Part shown: positions 34,985 to 44,430 of the stretch, one piece after another
Position numbering within the stretch: position 1 is the first letter of the stretch
How the letters are laid out: every line of letters starts with the position of its first letter
Origin: CBDBBY01 sp965205055
Lineage (GTDB): Bacteria; Pseudomonadota; Alphaproteobacteria; Rhodobacterales; Rhodobacteraceae
Direction: 5' to 3'
NCBI GenBank assembly: GCA_965205055.1
Contig: OZ242030.1
Span: forward strand, 186,001 to 250,000
DNA length: 64,000 nucleotides
The notes under the pieces: generated by a model
Database searches by the model: none
The model's input: the letters and a program-made list of their open reading frames with translations, nothing else
Told to the model about the DNA's origin: nothing
Translations under genes and position numbers: made by a program

Positions 34985-35581
34985 CTTCAATATCGCACGG
35001 AACTTCCGGTTAGAGCAACACACTGTGTTGGAGACGAAGCACGTTTCCGGTTCGCTTATTCGAGGCCCGACTCGCGATTCTGGGATCGCTGGACAGCCTT
35101 CGATGGTAATCTTCTTGCCTGTGCTCCATCTGGGCAAACTTTTGTCATGCATTATGAGTGCTGTCCTGAGACGCGCCAAGAAATCAGCCGACGGATGCGC
35201 GCCGACGCGCGTCTGAATGACGGGCAGAGAAGGCGTCTGTTTCAGACTCCTTCACATTACGTCATTGAGCAGAATGTTCCGTTGCAGGATGTGACAACAG
35301 GCCGCTTTAATTTCGGGTTATGGTGGAACGTTTCGGTCTGCAGCAACTACGATGCGCTTCTTACTACAATGGCCGGTGGTTCCAACCCGGAGCTAGTCCT
35401 GCACGACGGAGATACCAATGGCGGGTTGCTGTTTCTCCTTTTTCGGAACTTTTACGCCGATGAAGTATCGATCCGCTCAATGGATGCAGGATCCTCCGAT
35501 CGGATATTCGAACTCGCGGCGCGTCACTGCATTCCCATGGCCGAGGTGGGTGAACTTGATTTTTATGAAGGCACCATGTGA
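34985..35581 (+). pseudogene. Truncated hypothetical coding remnant
   Basis: The frame is open from a stop at 34982 to the TGA ending at 35581 (198 codons). The first ATG is only at 35147, yet the sequence upstream in frame also looks coding (DSRFWDRWTAFDGNLL). The protein is rich in aromatic residues (FNFGLWWNVSVCSNY) and has no known motif. The head is missing 40-50 bp from the right end of the IS1634-family element, so the insertion or an associated deletion probably beheaded the gene. Confidence 0.45.
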
Positions 35582-36061
35582 TCTGCTGGGTAGTGCGTTG
35601 CGGTTCGTTCTGCAACACGCAAAGAAGGGAAGTGGTGCGATTCATATTTGGCATGAAACTGGACACCTTCTGTATCTCGGCTGTGCTATTCTGCTCCCGC
35701 CGCCGGCCTTCGCGAGGGCCGGCGGCGGGGCGGTGATGGCGTTGGACACCTGGTAGCAAGACCACGGGTCGGAGCAAGCCACACCGCCTCTATTCATCAT
35801 CTCCCACAGTTAAATGCGGTAGCGACGGACCACGAACCAGAAGGACGAGAGCATGAGCATTTTAGCACACCCGGATCATTGGCTTGGGCGTCTCGCGATT
35901 GGTTTGACATTCATTGCTTGCGCGCCAAACGGGAGGGGTTTTCGGGGTGTCTAGATTACTGGGCGCTAAAAGTCGTTCCAATGCAGGCCGCGGTCGAAAT
36001 CCCATTGTGCGCGGCGCTCTGCCAAACTGAGGCTGAATAAAATACAATCAAACTGTCGGAG
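35582..36061. other. Right margin of the inserted block
   Basis: No gene. It contains the right copy of the diverged repeat (35650-35980), with a strong GC hairpin near 35698-35730 (CCGCCGCCGGCC / GGGCCGGCGGCGG). It then meets the 3' end of mlaF at 36062. Confidence 0.55.
35650..35980 (+). repeat. Diverged direct repeat, right copy
   Basis: This is the partner of 32650-33000. It additionally has an intact GC-rich hairpin that is decayed in the left copy. Confidence 0.65.
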
Positions 36062-36796
36062 TCAGGAAAAGCTGCTTCGGACGAATTCGCGCAAAAACGG
36101 GTTTTCTGTAGTTTCGAGGGCTTCGGCGCTGCCGGACCATTTAATGACGCCCTCATGAAGCATCGCGATTCTGTCCGAAATTCTGCGAACGCAAACCATG
36201 TCGTGGGTTATGGTCACCCCTGTCGCTCCGGATTCCTTGACAATGCTTCGAATGAGTTCGCTGATCAAGCTTGCGCTGATCGGGTCCAAGCCTGTCGTCG
36301 GCTCGTCGAAAAGAATTATGTCCGGATCTTCCGCAATTGCCCTTGCCAGACTTGCGCGCTTCTGCATGCCGCCCGAAAGTTCGGATGGATACCTGTCCGC
36401 GACATCGGCCTCAAGTCCGACTCGGCCCAGAAGATTCAATGCAACCGCGCGCGCCTGCGATTTTTGCAAACGATTCGATCCTCGCAATTGCCGAAACGAG
36501 ACATTCTGCCAGACAGGCATCGAATCGAACAATGCTCCGCCTTGAAACAGCATTCCGATTTTTGCTTCGCTGCGATTTCTCCTGCCTATCGGATTGCTCC
36601 CCCGAACCAGCACATGGCCGGCGTCAGGTTTGATCAGTCCCAATATGCATTTGAGAACTACGGATTTGCCGACGCCTGAACCGCCGATCAGAGCAAAGCT
36701 CTCGCCTTTTCGGACATTCAGCGAAACGCCGCGCAGAACGTCATTCCGGCCGAACGACTTACGCAGACCGCTGACTTCGATGTCAGGTTGATCCAT
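36062..36796 (-). CDS. mlaF: Mla-type ABC transporter ATPase
   Basis: The 244-residue ATPase has Walker A GGSGVGKS, signature LSGGMQKR (the GGMQKR form is typical of MlaF/Ttg2A), Walker B IILFDEPTTGLDP and THDM. With the MlaE permease 93 bp upstream it forms the inner-membrane core of a phospholipid transport system for outer-membrane asymmetry. MlaD and MlaC are not in view. In related genomes radA usually follows; here the inserted block does. Confidence 0.93.
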   Translation of the reverse strand: MDQPDIEVSGLRKSFGRNDVLRGVSLNVRKGESFALIGGSGVGKSVVLKCILGLIKPDAGHVLVRGSNPIGRRNRSEAKIGMLFQGGALFDSMPVWQNVSFRQLRGSNRLQKSQARAVALNLLGRVGLEADVADRYPSELSGGMQKRASLARAIAEDPDIILFDEPTTGLDPISASLISELIRSIVKESGATGVTITHDMVCVRRISDRIAMLHEGVIKWSGSAEALETTENPFLREFVRSSFS

Positions 36797-36889
36797 CAGG
36801 AATGATCTTCCGTTGATAATTCATGGCTCGTGCTTGCCTAAACCGACCGCATTCTTCGAAATGCCGACGGTGCCTGATCGTTGGAATGC

Positions 36890-37684
36890 TCACGATGTGA
36901 AAAACCATTCCGTCAATACGAAATTCGAAGCGATGATCAGCACGGAAGATGCGGCGACGGCATTCGTCGTCGCGCTTCCTACGCCCTTCGCGCCTTTTCC
37001 GGCATTCAGTCCGTTGTAGCAGCCTATCACGGCGATCAGGAATCCGAATACGGCCGCTTTGGCAAGCCCGGAAGTGACGTCCGCCGTTTCCAGAAACCGT
37101 GTCGTGTTCGAAAGATACGCGTCGGGACTGAAGCCCAGACGCGATACGCCGACCAGATAGCCGCCAAGTATTCCAAGCAAATCGCCGACGCCTGCCAAAA
37201 CAGGCAGCGAAATGGTTGCCGCCGCAACGCGTGGAACAACGAGGAACTTGACCGGATTCGTATCCAAGGTCCGCAAAGCATCGATTTGCTCGGTGACTTT
37301 CATGGTGGCGATTTCGGCGGCTATCGATGACGCGACCCGGCCCGCGACCATCAGCCCGCAAAGCACCGGGCCAAGTTCCCGAACCATTCCGATTGCGACG
37401 ATGGAAGGAACTGCGGACTCCGCGCTGAATCGGGCTCCCCCCGAGTGAATCTGGAGCGCGAGAGCGCCGCCCGTGAAGAGGGCCGTCAGTCCCACCACCG
37501 GAAGGCTATTGTAGCCGATCGCCGCCAGCGACTGGAAGAACTCCTTGATGTAGAACGGAGGCCGGACGAGATGGCTTGCCAGTTCGGCGATGAATATCGT
37601 CAGCCGCCCGATCCTTGCGCAGTTGAGGATAACGGCGCGTCCTACAAATCCGGGAACTCCCAAAATGAACTGTAAAGCGGTCAT
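36890..37684 (-). CDS. mlaE: MlaE-type permease
   Basis: The 264-residue membrane protein has the MlaE family features IGYNSLPVVGLTALFTGGALALQ, RELGPVLCGLMVAGRVASSIAAE, and MKVTEQIDAL. Its ATG overlaps the alr stop by 4 nt (ATGA). It partners MlaF. Confidence 0.93.
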   Translation of the reverse strand: MTALQFILGVPGFVGRAVILNCARIGRLTIFIAELASHLVRPPFYIKEFFQSLAAIGYNSLPVVGLTALFTGGALALQIHSGGARFSAESAVPSIVAIGMVRELGPVLCGLMVAGRVASSIAAEIATMKVTEQIDALRTLDTNPVKFLVVPRVAAATISLPVLAGVGDLLGILGGYLVGVSRLGFSPDAYLSNTTRFLETADVTSGLAKAAVFGFLIAVIGCYNGLNAGKGAKGVGSATTNAVAASSVLIIASNFVLTEWFFTS

Positions 37685-38742
37685 GCCTGTTCAGATGCCG
37701 TACTGCCGACATACGTCCGTGCGTACCGGCTGCCGAGACAGGTGAGCACTTCGTGCCCTATCGTCTTGGAGTCTCTTGCCAGATCGTCGATCGTCTGGTT
37801 CGGGCCCAGCAGCTCGAACTCGCTCGGAACCTTGTCGAGGTGCGACACGTCGACCCCGAGCAGATCCATCGAAATCCGCCCGACAATCGGGCATGGGATG
37901 CCGTCGGCATAGACTTTCGCCGTACCTCCGGAGATCCGAAGAATGCCGTCCGCGTAGCCCGCAGCGAGGGTGGCGACGCGCATCGGGCGATCTGCTTTCC
38001 ATGCGGCGGCGTAGCCGACAAACTCGCCCGCCGCCAAGTCGCGGTGCTGCACCGTCTTGAGGCTTGCCGAAACCACCGGATGCCCGTCGCAGAACGGAAA
38101 CCCGCCGTAAAGACCGATTCCGGGGCGGCACAAATCGAAATGGTACTCGGATCCAAGCAGCATTCCGGCGGTGGCGGACAGGGACCGACGCACGTCCATG
38201 CCGTCGGTCAGTGCATGGAATTCGCGCAGCTGCATTCGGTTGATCGGATTGTCCGGCTCGTCCCCGCAGGCAAGATGGCTCATGACTAGGCACGGCGCGT
38301 TTTCAGACAGCCGTTCCGCTACGCCACGGAATTCCTCTGCCTCCATGCCGAGCCGGTTCATTCCGGTGTCCAGCTGGATCCCGTAGGGATGCCCGCGGAG
38401 CGAGCGTTCATGTCTCGCGACCTGGCTCGCCGAGTTCAGCAGTGGCGTGAGTGAATGCCTCCGAAGCGCGGAGGCGTCGCCCTCCATATGCCCCGACAGC
38501 ACGAATATCTCCGCATCCGCGCCTGCAGCCTGTCGCACTTCTGCGCCTTCGTGGGCAAGCGCGACAAAAAACGACCGTGCGCCGGACGCCGCGAGGCAGG
38601 CGGCGACTTCGGATGTGCCGAGACCGTATGCGTCGGCTTTGACGACGGCGGCGGTTTCGACCTCGGAACCCGTCAACCGATCAAGATCGGACCAGTTGCG
38701 TGAAACCGCGTTCAAGTCGATGGTCAGTTCGGATTGCGACAT
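37681..38742 (-). CDS. alr: Alanine racemase
   Basis: The 353-residue PLP enzyme has the PLP lysine Lys35 in VVKADAYGLG, LDTGMNRLG, and C-terminal domain motifs LAAGYADG, GRISMDLLGVDVS and the LLG...TIDDLA region. It makes D-alanine for peptidoglycan. It is part of a dnaB, alr, mlaE, mlaF series on one strand, overlapping mlaE by 4 nt. Confidence 0.95.
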   Translation of the reverse strand: MSQSELTIDLNAVSRNWSDLDRLTGSEVETAAVVKADAYGLGTSEVAACLAASGARSFFVALAHEGAEVRQAAGADAEIFVLSGHMEGDASALRRHSLTPLLNSASQVARHERSLRGHPYGIQLDTGMNRLGMEAEEFRGVAERLSENAPCLVMSHLACGDEPDNPINRMQLREFHALTDGMDVRRSLSATAGMLLGSEYHFDLCRPGIGLYGGFPFCDGHPVVSASLKTVQHRDLAAGEFVGYAAAWKADRPMRVATLAAGYADGILRISGGTAKVYADGIPCPIVGRISMDLLGVDVSHLDKVPSEFELLGPNQTIDDLARDSKTIGHEVLTCLGSRYARTYVGSTASEQA

Positions 38743-39323
38743 CAGGTTCCCGTCTATTGCTCGGAACGGCGAATGAGCATTCCGAGCGGCGTTGATGAAG
38801 TCGACGAGGGTCGCGGTCGAGATGGAGCCTGCCAGCCCTTGTCCGCTCCGTCGAAGCTCCCTTTCGGAATTTCAGCATTCGCGCCTGAAATCAATGGCTC
38901 CGCTCCTGCCGGTTTGCAAATTCAGAATGCGCGCAAGTCGGCGACCCGGCGATTCGACCGGCGAGCGCTTGTTCGAAAGCCGCATTCCGGCGGCGGATTC
39001 AACGTTCAGAACGGTGATCGGATCGGGCAGCGGGCGTTTACGTCCGGCGGGTCCGCAGGAAGGATATCAAAAGCGGATCCATCCCGACCTGCTTGATTCG
39101 GCATGAATTGAGTTCAATTCGCCGCGATTGAAGCCGGAGCCATGCGTCCGCTTCGACCGAATCGCCGCCGCCGGAGCGCGAATCGGCTGCTTGTTGCCGG
39201 GACCCGCGATGATCGGCTCGGCAACGGGCAGGTGCGTGCGGACGCGGCAATTTTGGCGCTCGAGCCAAACCGGAATCGGCGACACTCAAAGGAACATCCG
39301 TTGCGGAACGATGGAGCCGGCCA
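38743..39323. other. Intergenic region between dnaB and alr
   Basis: No gene is supported over 580 bp; open frames on either strand look non-coding. The alr promoter should lie near 38743-38850. Confidence 0.5.
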
Positions 39324-40832
39324 TCAGCCGAACGGGCTCCCTTCATTGTACCTTTGCCTGTCTTCTTCGGTGCCGAGATTGTCGAATTTCGTAATTTCGT
39401 GCTTGAACAGCAAGTCAAGCGAGCCGATCGGTCCGTGGCGCTGCTTTCCGATGATGACTTCGGCCTTGCCGTGCACATCCTCCATTTGCGAGACCCACTT
39501 GGCCAAAGCCACCTCGTCGTTTTCGTCGGGCTTCGTCCGGGACAGGTAGTACTCCTTGCGGTAGACGAACATCACGACATCCGCATCCTGCTCAATCGAA
39601 CCCGATTCCCTCAGGTCGGCAAGCTGCGGCCGCTTGTCGTCCCGGCTTTCGACCTGTCTGGACAGCTGGGAAATCGCAAGAACCGGAATGTTGAGTTCTT
39701 TGGCGATCGCCTTGAGCCCCTGCGTGATTTCAGACACCTCGTTCACCCGGCTGTCGTGCCTTTTGGCGGGCTTGATCAGTTGGAGATAGTCCACGACGAG
39801 GAGATGCAGTCTTCCTTCAAGAGATCGCTTGAGGCGCCTTGCCCGGATGGCAAGCTGGGCGATGGTGAGCGCCGGCGTGTCGTCGATATACAGCGGACAG
39901 GCTCTCAGTTCGTCCGCAGCCGACGCGTATTTCTTGAATTCGTTTTCGTCCAGATCGCTCGTGCGGACCTTGGAGGCAGGAACTTCGGATTGCTCCGCAA
40001 GTATTCTTGAGGCGAGTTGCGACAAGGACATTTCCAGCGAAAAGAACCCGACGGTGCCTCCCGTTTGAGGCTTCCCGTCCTTGGATTCCTTGTAGCTTTG
40101 GGCAATGTTGAACGCGATATTCGTCGCAAGCGCCGTCTTGCCCATGGAAGGCCGGCCGGCGAGGATGATGAGGTCGGAAGGCTGCAGCCCTCCCAGCTTC
40201 TTGTCCAGATCGGTCAGACCCGTCGCCAGCCCGGACAGTCCCTGTTTTCGCTGCGTTGCGTTCTTGGCCTCTTGCAAAGCCTGATTCATGCCTCTGATCA
40301 GCGGTATGAAACCTGTCGTGTCCTGTCCGGTTTCCGCAAGCGTGAAGAGTTTTTGCTCGGCGTTGTTGATCAAGTCGTTCGCAGACGAATCGATGTCGAC
40401 GATTTTCGCCGTGTGGATCATTTCGTCGCCGATGCTCATCAGGCTTCGGCGCATCGAGAGGTCCCGAATCTGTTCGGCATAGTCGCGACAGGCGTGGACG
40501 GAAAAACCCATCTCGGCCAGCCTGACGAGATACATCGGCCCGCCGAGCTCCTGAAGTCCTTGATGATTGTCGAGGAATGTCTTCAGGGTTGCCGGATTGG
40601 CAACCCTGTTGCTCAGAATTTGGTTGCTGATGACCTTGAATATCTCTCCATGGAGCGGATCGTAAAAATGCTCCGGGTTCAAGATCGGAGAGACTCTCTC
40701 GAACACGTCGTTGTTGACCAGAAGTCCGCCCAGAAGTGCTTGCTCGAGTTCAATGTTGGACGGCGAGGACTCGGCGTCCGAGGCGTCTGCCTTTTGCGGC
40801 TCCGGGTTGGCCGCCGCCATCACGACCTGCAT
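39324..40832 (-). CDS. dnaB: Replicative DNA helicase DnaB
   Basis: The 502-residue helicase has an N-terminal DnaG-interacting domain (NIELEQALLGGLLVNNDVFE) and RecA-like domain with Walker A AGRPSMGKTA, FSLEMSLSQLASR, LLVVDYLQLI and QLSRQVESRDDKRPQLADLR. It unwinds DNA at the replication fork. The ATG at 40832 follows GGAAGGAATGAG. Confidence 0.97.
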   Translation of the reverse strand: MQVVMAAANPEPQKADASDAESSPSNIELEQALLGGLLVNNDVFERVSPILNPEHFYDPLHGEIFKVISNQILSNRVANPATLKTFLDNHQGLQELGGPMYLVRLAEMGFSVHACRDYAEQIRDLSMRRSLMSIGDEMIHTAKIVDIDSSANDLINNAEQKLFTLAETGQDTTGFIPLIRGMNQALQEAKNATQRKQGLSGLATGLTDLDKKLGGLQPSDLIILAGRPSMGKTALATNIAFNIAQSYKESKDGKPQTGGTVGFFSLEMSLSQLASRILAEQSEVPASKVRTSDLDENEFKKYASAADELRACPLYIDDTPALTIAQLAIRARRLKRSLEGRLHLLVVDYLQLIKPAKRHDSRVNEVSEITQGLKAIAKELNIPVLAISQLSRQVESRDDKRPQLADLRESGSIEQDADVVMFVYRKEYYLSRTKPDENDEVALAKWVSQMEDVHGKAEVIIGKQRHGPIGSLDLLFKHEITKFDNLGTEEDRQRYNEGSPFG

Positions 40833-41320
40833 CTCATTCCTTCCATATCAAAAATGCACTTTTGCCCGACAGCGGGATGATTGCAAAATGTATGTTTCTG
40901 TTGATTGTCTGTGGAAACCTGATTCACAGCGCAAAAACAAAGGCTTGCGGTCTTTATTTCCACGCAAATTTTATTTTTTGCCGTTGAAGGCGGTTGTCGG
41001 GCGAGCGGATCCCGATTGGAATAGGCTTCCGGTTTCATCCCTGCATCCGGGCAGGTGCCGACCGTCCAGCGACCGATGAATCGTCGAATTTATTGATGCT
41101 TTCGAAGCCCTGAAGCGCCCGGCGGAATCCTCGTTGAAGACGTGTCGCGAGGTCCGGCTTTGCGCGAATCAGCCCGAAGCGCCGCCGCGATTCGTTTCGC
41201 GAGCGAACTATTTTCAATGACCGGAGCGAATCGCCTGCGCGACGAGAACCGCCGCTCCGGATGCGGGCGGCATCCGCGCATTCGGAAGCGCCATGCCGAC
41301 TTGATCGGCCGGTTCGATTC
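40833..41320. other. Intergenic region between ccmG and dnaB
   Basis: No gene is supported over 490 bp. The AT-rich part at about 40850-40990 probably carries the dnaB promoter. Confidence 0.5.
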
Positions 41321-41863
41321 TCAGTCGGATGCGCTGGCCAGCGCGGGCAATATTCTTTCGTGCATCACCCGGGAAGTAATCGGTCCCGCGAATCGCAGCG
41401 CTACCTTGCCGTCTCCATCCACCACGAAGGTTTCCGGAATCCCGTATACGCCCCACTCTATGCCTACGCGACCGTCGCGGTCCGCGCCGATCTTCGAGAA
41501 TGGATCGCCAAGTTCTGCAAGGAAATCGAGAGCGTTGCTCTCGTCGTCCTTGTAGTTGATCCCGAGAATCACGACGCCTTCCGCCGCCATCGCCATGAGA
41601 TTCGGATGCTCGACTCGACACGGCGCGCACCAGCTCGCCCAGAAGTTGACCAGCTTGGCCCCGCCTGCCAGCAAGTCCGCGTCGTTCGGCGGATCCGACC
41701 TTCCGAGCGCGGCTGGAGCGAGCGGGGCGGTTCGACCGATGATTCCCGACGGCAAGCCTCCTTCGTCGTCGCGCTGCAGTCCGGCGAAAAGAAGCGTTCC
41801 GAACGCTGCGAACAGTGCAAGGGGCGCGAGGACGACGACGGCGGACTTACGGTGTTTTTTCAT
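41321..41863 (-). CDS. ccmG: Cytochrome c biogenesis thiol:disulfide protein CcmG/DsbE
   Basis: The 180-residue protein has an N-terminal membrane anchor (AVVVLAPLALFAAFGTLLF), thioredoxin fold with WCAPC (Cys79, Cys82), and GIPETFVVDGDG with the cis-Pro. It reduces apocytochrome c in the periplasm before haem attachment. It is the last gene of ccmABCDG and its start lies inside the end of ccmD (17-nt overlap). Confidence 0.93.
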   Translation of the reverse strand: MKKHRKSAVVVLAPLALFAAFGTLLFAGLQRDDEGGLPSGIIGRTAPLAPAALGRSDPPNDADLLAGGAKLVNFWASWCAPCRVEHPNLMAMAAEGVVILGINYKDDESNALDFLAELGDPFSKIGADRDGRVGIEWGVYGIPETFVVDGDGKVALRFAGPITSRVMHERILPALASASD

Positions 41864-41975
41864 CCCGCTCAGCGGCTCCAATTTTTGCGGCCTGCTTTGC
41901 CTGCATGACGGAAATCACTGCGATGCCGCCGATGATGAGTACCGTCGCCGCATACGCCATCACGACTTCCAGCAT
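41847..41975 (-). CDS. ccmD: Haem exporter accessory protein CcmD
   Basis: This 42-residue peptide has one transmembrane helix (VVMAYAATVLIIGGIAVISV) and a charged C-terminal tail (KQAAKIGAAERDEK), the CcmD layout. GGAG lies 6 nt before the ATG. Position between ccmC and ccmG and the 17-nt overlap with ccmG support it strongly. A TTG start overlapping the ccmC stop (TTGA) would add 8 residues. CcmD releases holo-CcmE from the CcmABC complex. Confidence 0.85.
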   Translation of the reverse strand: MLEVVMAYAATVLIIGGIAVISVMQAKQAAKIGAAERDEKTP

Positions 41976-41995
41976 GTATTGCTCCAGCCCCGCGC

Positions 41996-42724
41996 TCAAT
42001 CGAATTGCTCCCGGAACGCAAGCGCGGACGCGCGCCGCATTTGGATTTCAGTCCGCGTCCTGAGCAGCACGAGCGTGATGAACAGCATCACGAACCCGAC
42101 GATGCAGATCAAAAGAGGGAAATAGTAAGAGTTATGGATGTGCGTTTCCGGGTCGAGGGAGAGCGTCGGCGGCTGGTGCAGACCTTCGGCCCAAAAATTC
42201 ACGGCGTAGCGTGAAAGCACGGCGAATACCGTGCCCACCAAGCAAACCATTGACGTTACATCCGCTGCCCGCTCGCGATCTTCGATCGAGTTCCAAAGAG
42301 CGATGTAGCCGACGTAGAAAAAGAAAAGAATCAAGAACGAGGTCAGTCTCGGGTCCCATGCCCACCATGTTCCCCACATTGGCTTTCCCCAGATTGCGCC
42401 GGTCGCGATCGCGGCAAGCGTCAAGGCGACGCCCACGGGCGCCGCTGCGCGAGCCGCCAATGCGGACACGTGATGTCGCCGGATCAACCAGACCAGCGAC
42501 GCGACCAGCATCATGAACCATGCGTTTATCGCCATCAGGGCGGTGGGGACGTGCACGAAAATGATCTTCACCGCGGCCCCTTGGACGTAATCGCTCGAAG
42601 TGAATGCCGCGCCCCAGACGAGGCCCGGCCCCAGAAGCAAAGCCGTTGCCCAGGCGCAGTATGGGATTGCGCGGGAGGCCGCTCGCTCGAACAAGTTCGG
42701 ATTTGCAAAACGCCAAAGGGACAT
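41996..42724 (-). CDS. ccmC: Haem exporter protein CcmC
   Basis: The 242-residue protein has six hydrophobic segments and the haem-handling tryptophan motif WGTWWAWDPRLTS, with flanking periplasmic histidines (FVHVPTALM, HIHNSYYF). The ATG giving MSLWRF is chosen over an upstream TTG. It loads haem onto CcmE as part of CcmABCD. Confidence 0.95.
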   Translation of the reverse strand: MSLWRFANPNLFERAASRAIPYCAWATALLLGPGLVWGAAFTSSDYVQGAAVKIIFVHVPTALMAINAWFMMLVASLVWLIRRHHVSALAARAAAPVGVALTLAAIATGAIWGKPMWGTWWAWDPRLTSFLILFFFYVGYIALWNSIEDRERAADVTSMVCLVGTVFAVLSRYAVNFWAEGLHQPPTLSLDPETHIHNSYYFPLLICIVGFVMLFITLVLLRTRTEIQMRRASALAFREQFD

Positions 42725-42781
42725 AGTGGTGTGCAAGGTGGATTCTGCCGTCAGCTGTACCAGTGAATCAACGCCGAAACG

Positions 42782-43441
42782 TCAAGCCAAATTATATTGA
42801 AGCACCCGCGCGGTGGCGAACGGAATCAGTGCCGCCGCCGCGAGCGAAATCCCTGCCAGCGCGAACAGCGGCTGCGCGACCGGATCGCCTACAGCGGCGC
42901 TTTCGGTCACGCTTGTTCCGAATATCAGCGTTGGGATGCAGAACGGAAGCGCCAGCACCGGCAGGAGCAATCCGCCGCGCTTGACGGACACTGTCGCGGC
43001 GGCTCCGAACGCGCCGACGGCGCAAACGGCCGGCGTTCCGACCAGCATGGACGCGAACAGCCATAAAGAGACTGAAGGAGAGAACCCGAACAACAGGGCG
43101 GATGCGGCAGGGGCTGCGACGCAAAGCGGAAACGCAGTCGCAAACCAGTTCGCAGCAATTTTCGCAACTGCCAAGCCCTCCAAAGGAACATCGGAAAGCG
43201 CCAATCGTTCCAGCGTTCCGTCTTCGAAATCCGATTGGAATACGCGATCAAGCGACAGCAGGCACGCGAACAGAACCACGATCCAAAACAAGGCCTGCGC
43301 CGATTCGACCATGTCCGAAACGGAGTGGTTCCTTCCGAGAGTGAGCAGGCAGGTGGCAATCAGGAAGAATGCGAGCGAAAGGCCAAAGCCGCCTCCGGAT
43401 CTGAACGCAAGCCGAATATCCCTGATGAATATGGTGCTCAC
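42782..43441 (-). CDS. ccmB: Haem exporter protein CcmB
   Basis: The 219-residue integral membrane protein has about six helices and the family start IRDIRLAFRSGGGFGLSLAFF, then FQSDFEDGTLERLALS and LPVLALPFCIPTLIFG. The GTG start overlaps the ccmA stop (GTGA). It is the permease subunit of the CcmAB complex. Confidence 0.94.
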   Translation of the reverse strand: MSTIFIRDIRLAFRSGGGFGLSLAFFLIATCLLTLGRNHSVSDMVESAQALFWIVVLFACLLSLDRVFQSDFEDGTLERLALSDVPLEGLAVAKIAANWFATAFPLCVAAPAASALLFGFSPSVSLWLFASMLVGTPAVCAVGAFGAAATVSVKRGGLLLPVLALPFCIPTLIFGTSVTESAAVGDPVAQPLFALAGISLAAAALIPFATARVLQYNLA

Positions 43442-44049
43442 GCCGCGGATGCCGTCCCGTCAGCGCGGGGAGAACCGCGCAAAAGCGACAAATCAAGCAA
43501 CCGGCTGTTCGGAAGTGCCATGCCTTGGTGCCCAGTTACGACCGAAATGCCGCCCGCGCGGCAGTTTTCGGCGATCAGGCTTGTTGCGATATCCCGTCCG
43601 CCTTTGTCCAACGACGCGAATGGCTCGTCCAGAAGCCAGATCGGCCGTCCAGAAAACATGGCTGTCGCCAGCGCGACTCGGCGCGCTTGGCCTTCCGAAA
43701 GATCGCGAACCGCCATCCCTGCAAGCCGATTCAATCCGAATGCGTCCTTCGCGCGGGCGGCGTCCGCGGAATTTGAAAGGCGCATCCAGAAATCCAAGTT
43801 TTCGTCGACGGTGAGCTGCGGCTTCAGTCCGTTCCGATGTCCAAGATATGATATTCGCTCCGTCGGGGCTCGCAGGATGCCCCGCGCGACTCGGCCCAGG
43901 CCTGCCAATGCCCTGATCAATGTCGATTTGCCCGAGCCGTTGGGACCTGCGACTTCAAAGCAGTCTCCGGGGCCGAGCCGAAACGAGATCTGCGAAAGCA
44001 CAGGTCTGCCGCCCCGTTCGCAGGTCAAATTTTCGGCTACGATTTCCAT
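43438..44049 (-). CDS. ccmA: Haem exporter ATPase CcmA
   Basis: The 203-residue ABC ATPase has Walker A GPNGSGKST, GHRNGLKPQLTVDENL (typical CcmA), signature LSEGQARR and Walker B IWLLDEPFASLD. It is first in ccmABCDG and divergent from acnA across 381 bp, a conserved alphaproteobacterial arrangement. Confidence 0.95.
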   Translation of the reverse strand: MEIVAENLTCERGGRPVLSQISFRLGPGDCFEVAGPNGSGKSTLIRALAGLGRVARGILRAPTERISYLGHRNGLKPQLTVDENLDFWMRLSNSADAARAKDAFGLNRLAGMAVRDLSEGQARRVALATAMFSGRPIWLLDEPFASLDKGGRDIATSLIAENCRAGGISVVTGHQGMALPNSRLLDLSLLRGSPRADGTASAA

Positions 44050-44430
44050 TGTTCAAGCGATCCGTGAATCTCGGCCTGAAGCCCATTGCCACAATCCCTC
44101 GACTTCCGCCAGTTTGCGGACTGCCGATGTCGCTGCGGCCAGCTCGGGGAATCGTTCGCGCTCTCAAGTTTGGACGGAACGGATTGCAGTGCTTCCCCCG
44201 CATTCAGTTTGCGGTCGGACTCCCGATTCCAACCAGCTTGTGCAGTCGCCAGATCCAAATGAAACTATTGGATTTTTGCTCGCGCAGTTGACCCCTCAGG
44301 GCCGTATCCGACCACCGGATTCCTGCCGGATCGTATTGTTGTGAAGTTCCAAAGCCTGAAGTTGTTGACCATCGGCCAAGAATCTTGAATAATTGGGCAC
44401 GCAAAAATCAGCAACGCTTCGGGATTCGAC
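44050..44430. other. Divergent promoter region ccmA / acnA
   Basis: There is no supported gene. It must contain both promoters; no clear operator palindrome or iron-responsive box stood out by eye. Confidence 0.55.
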
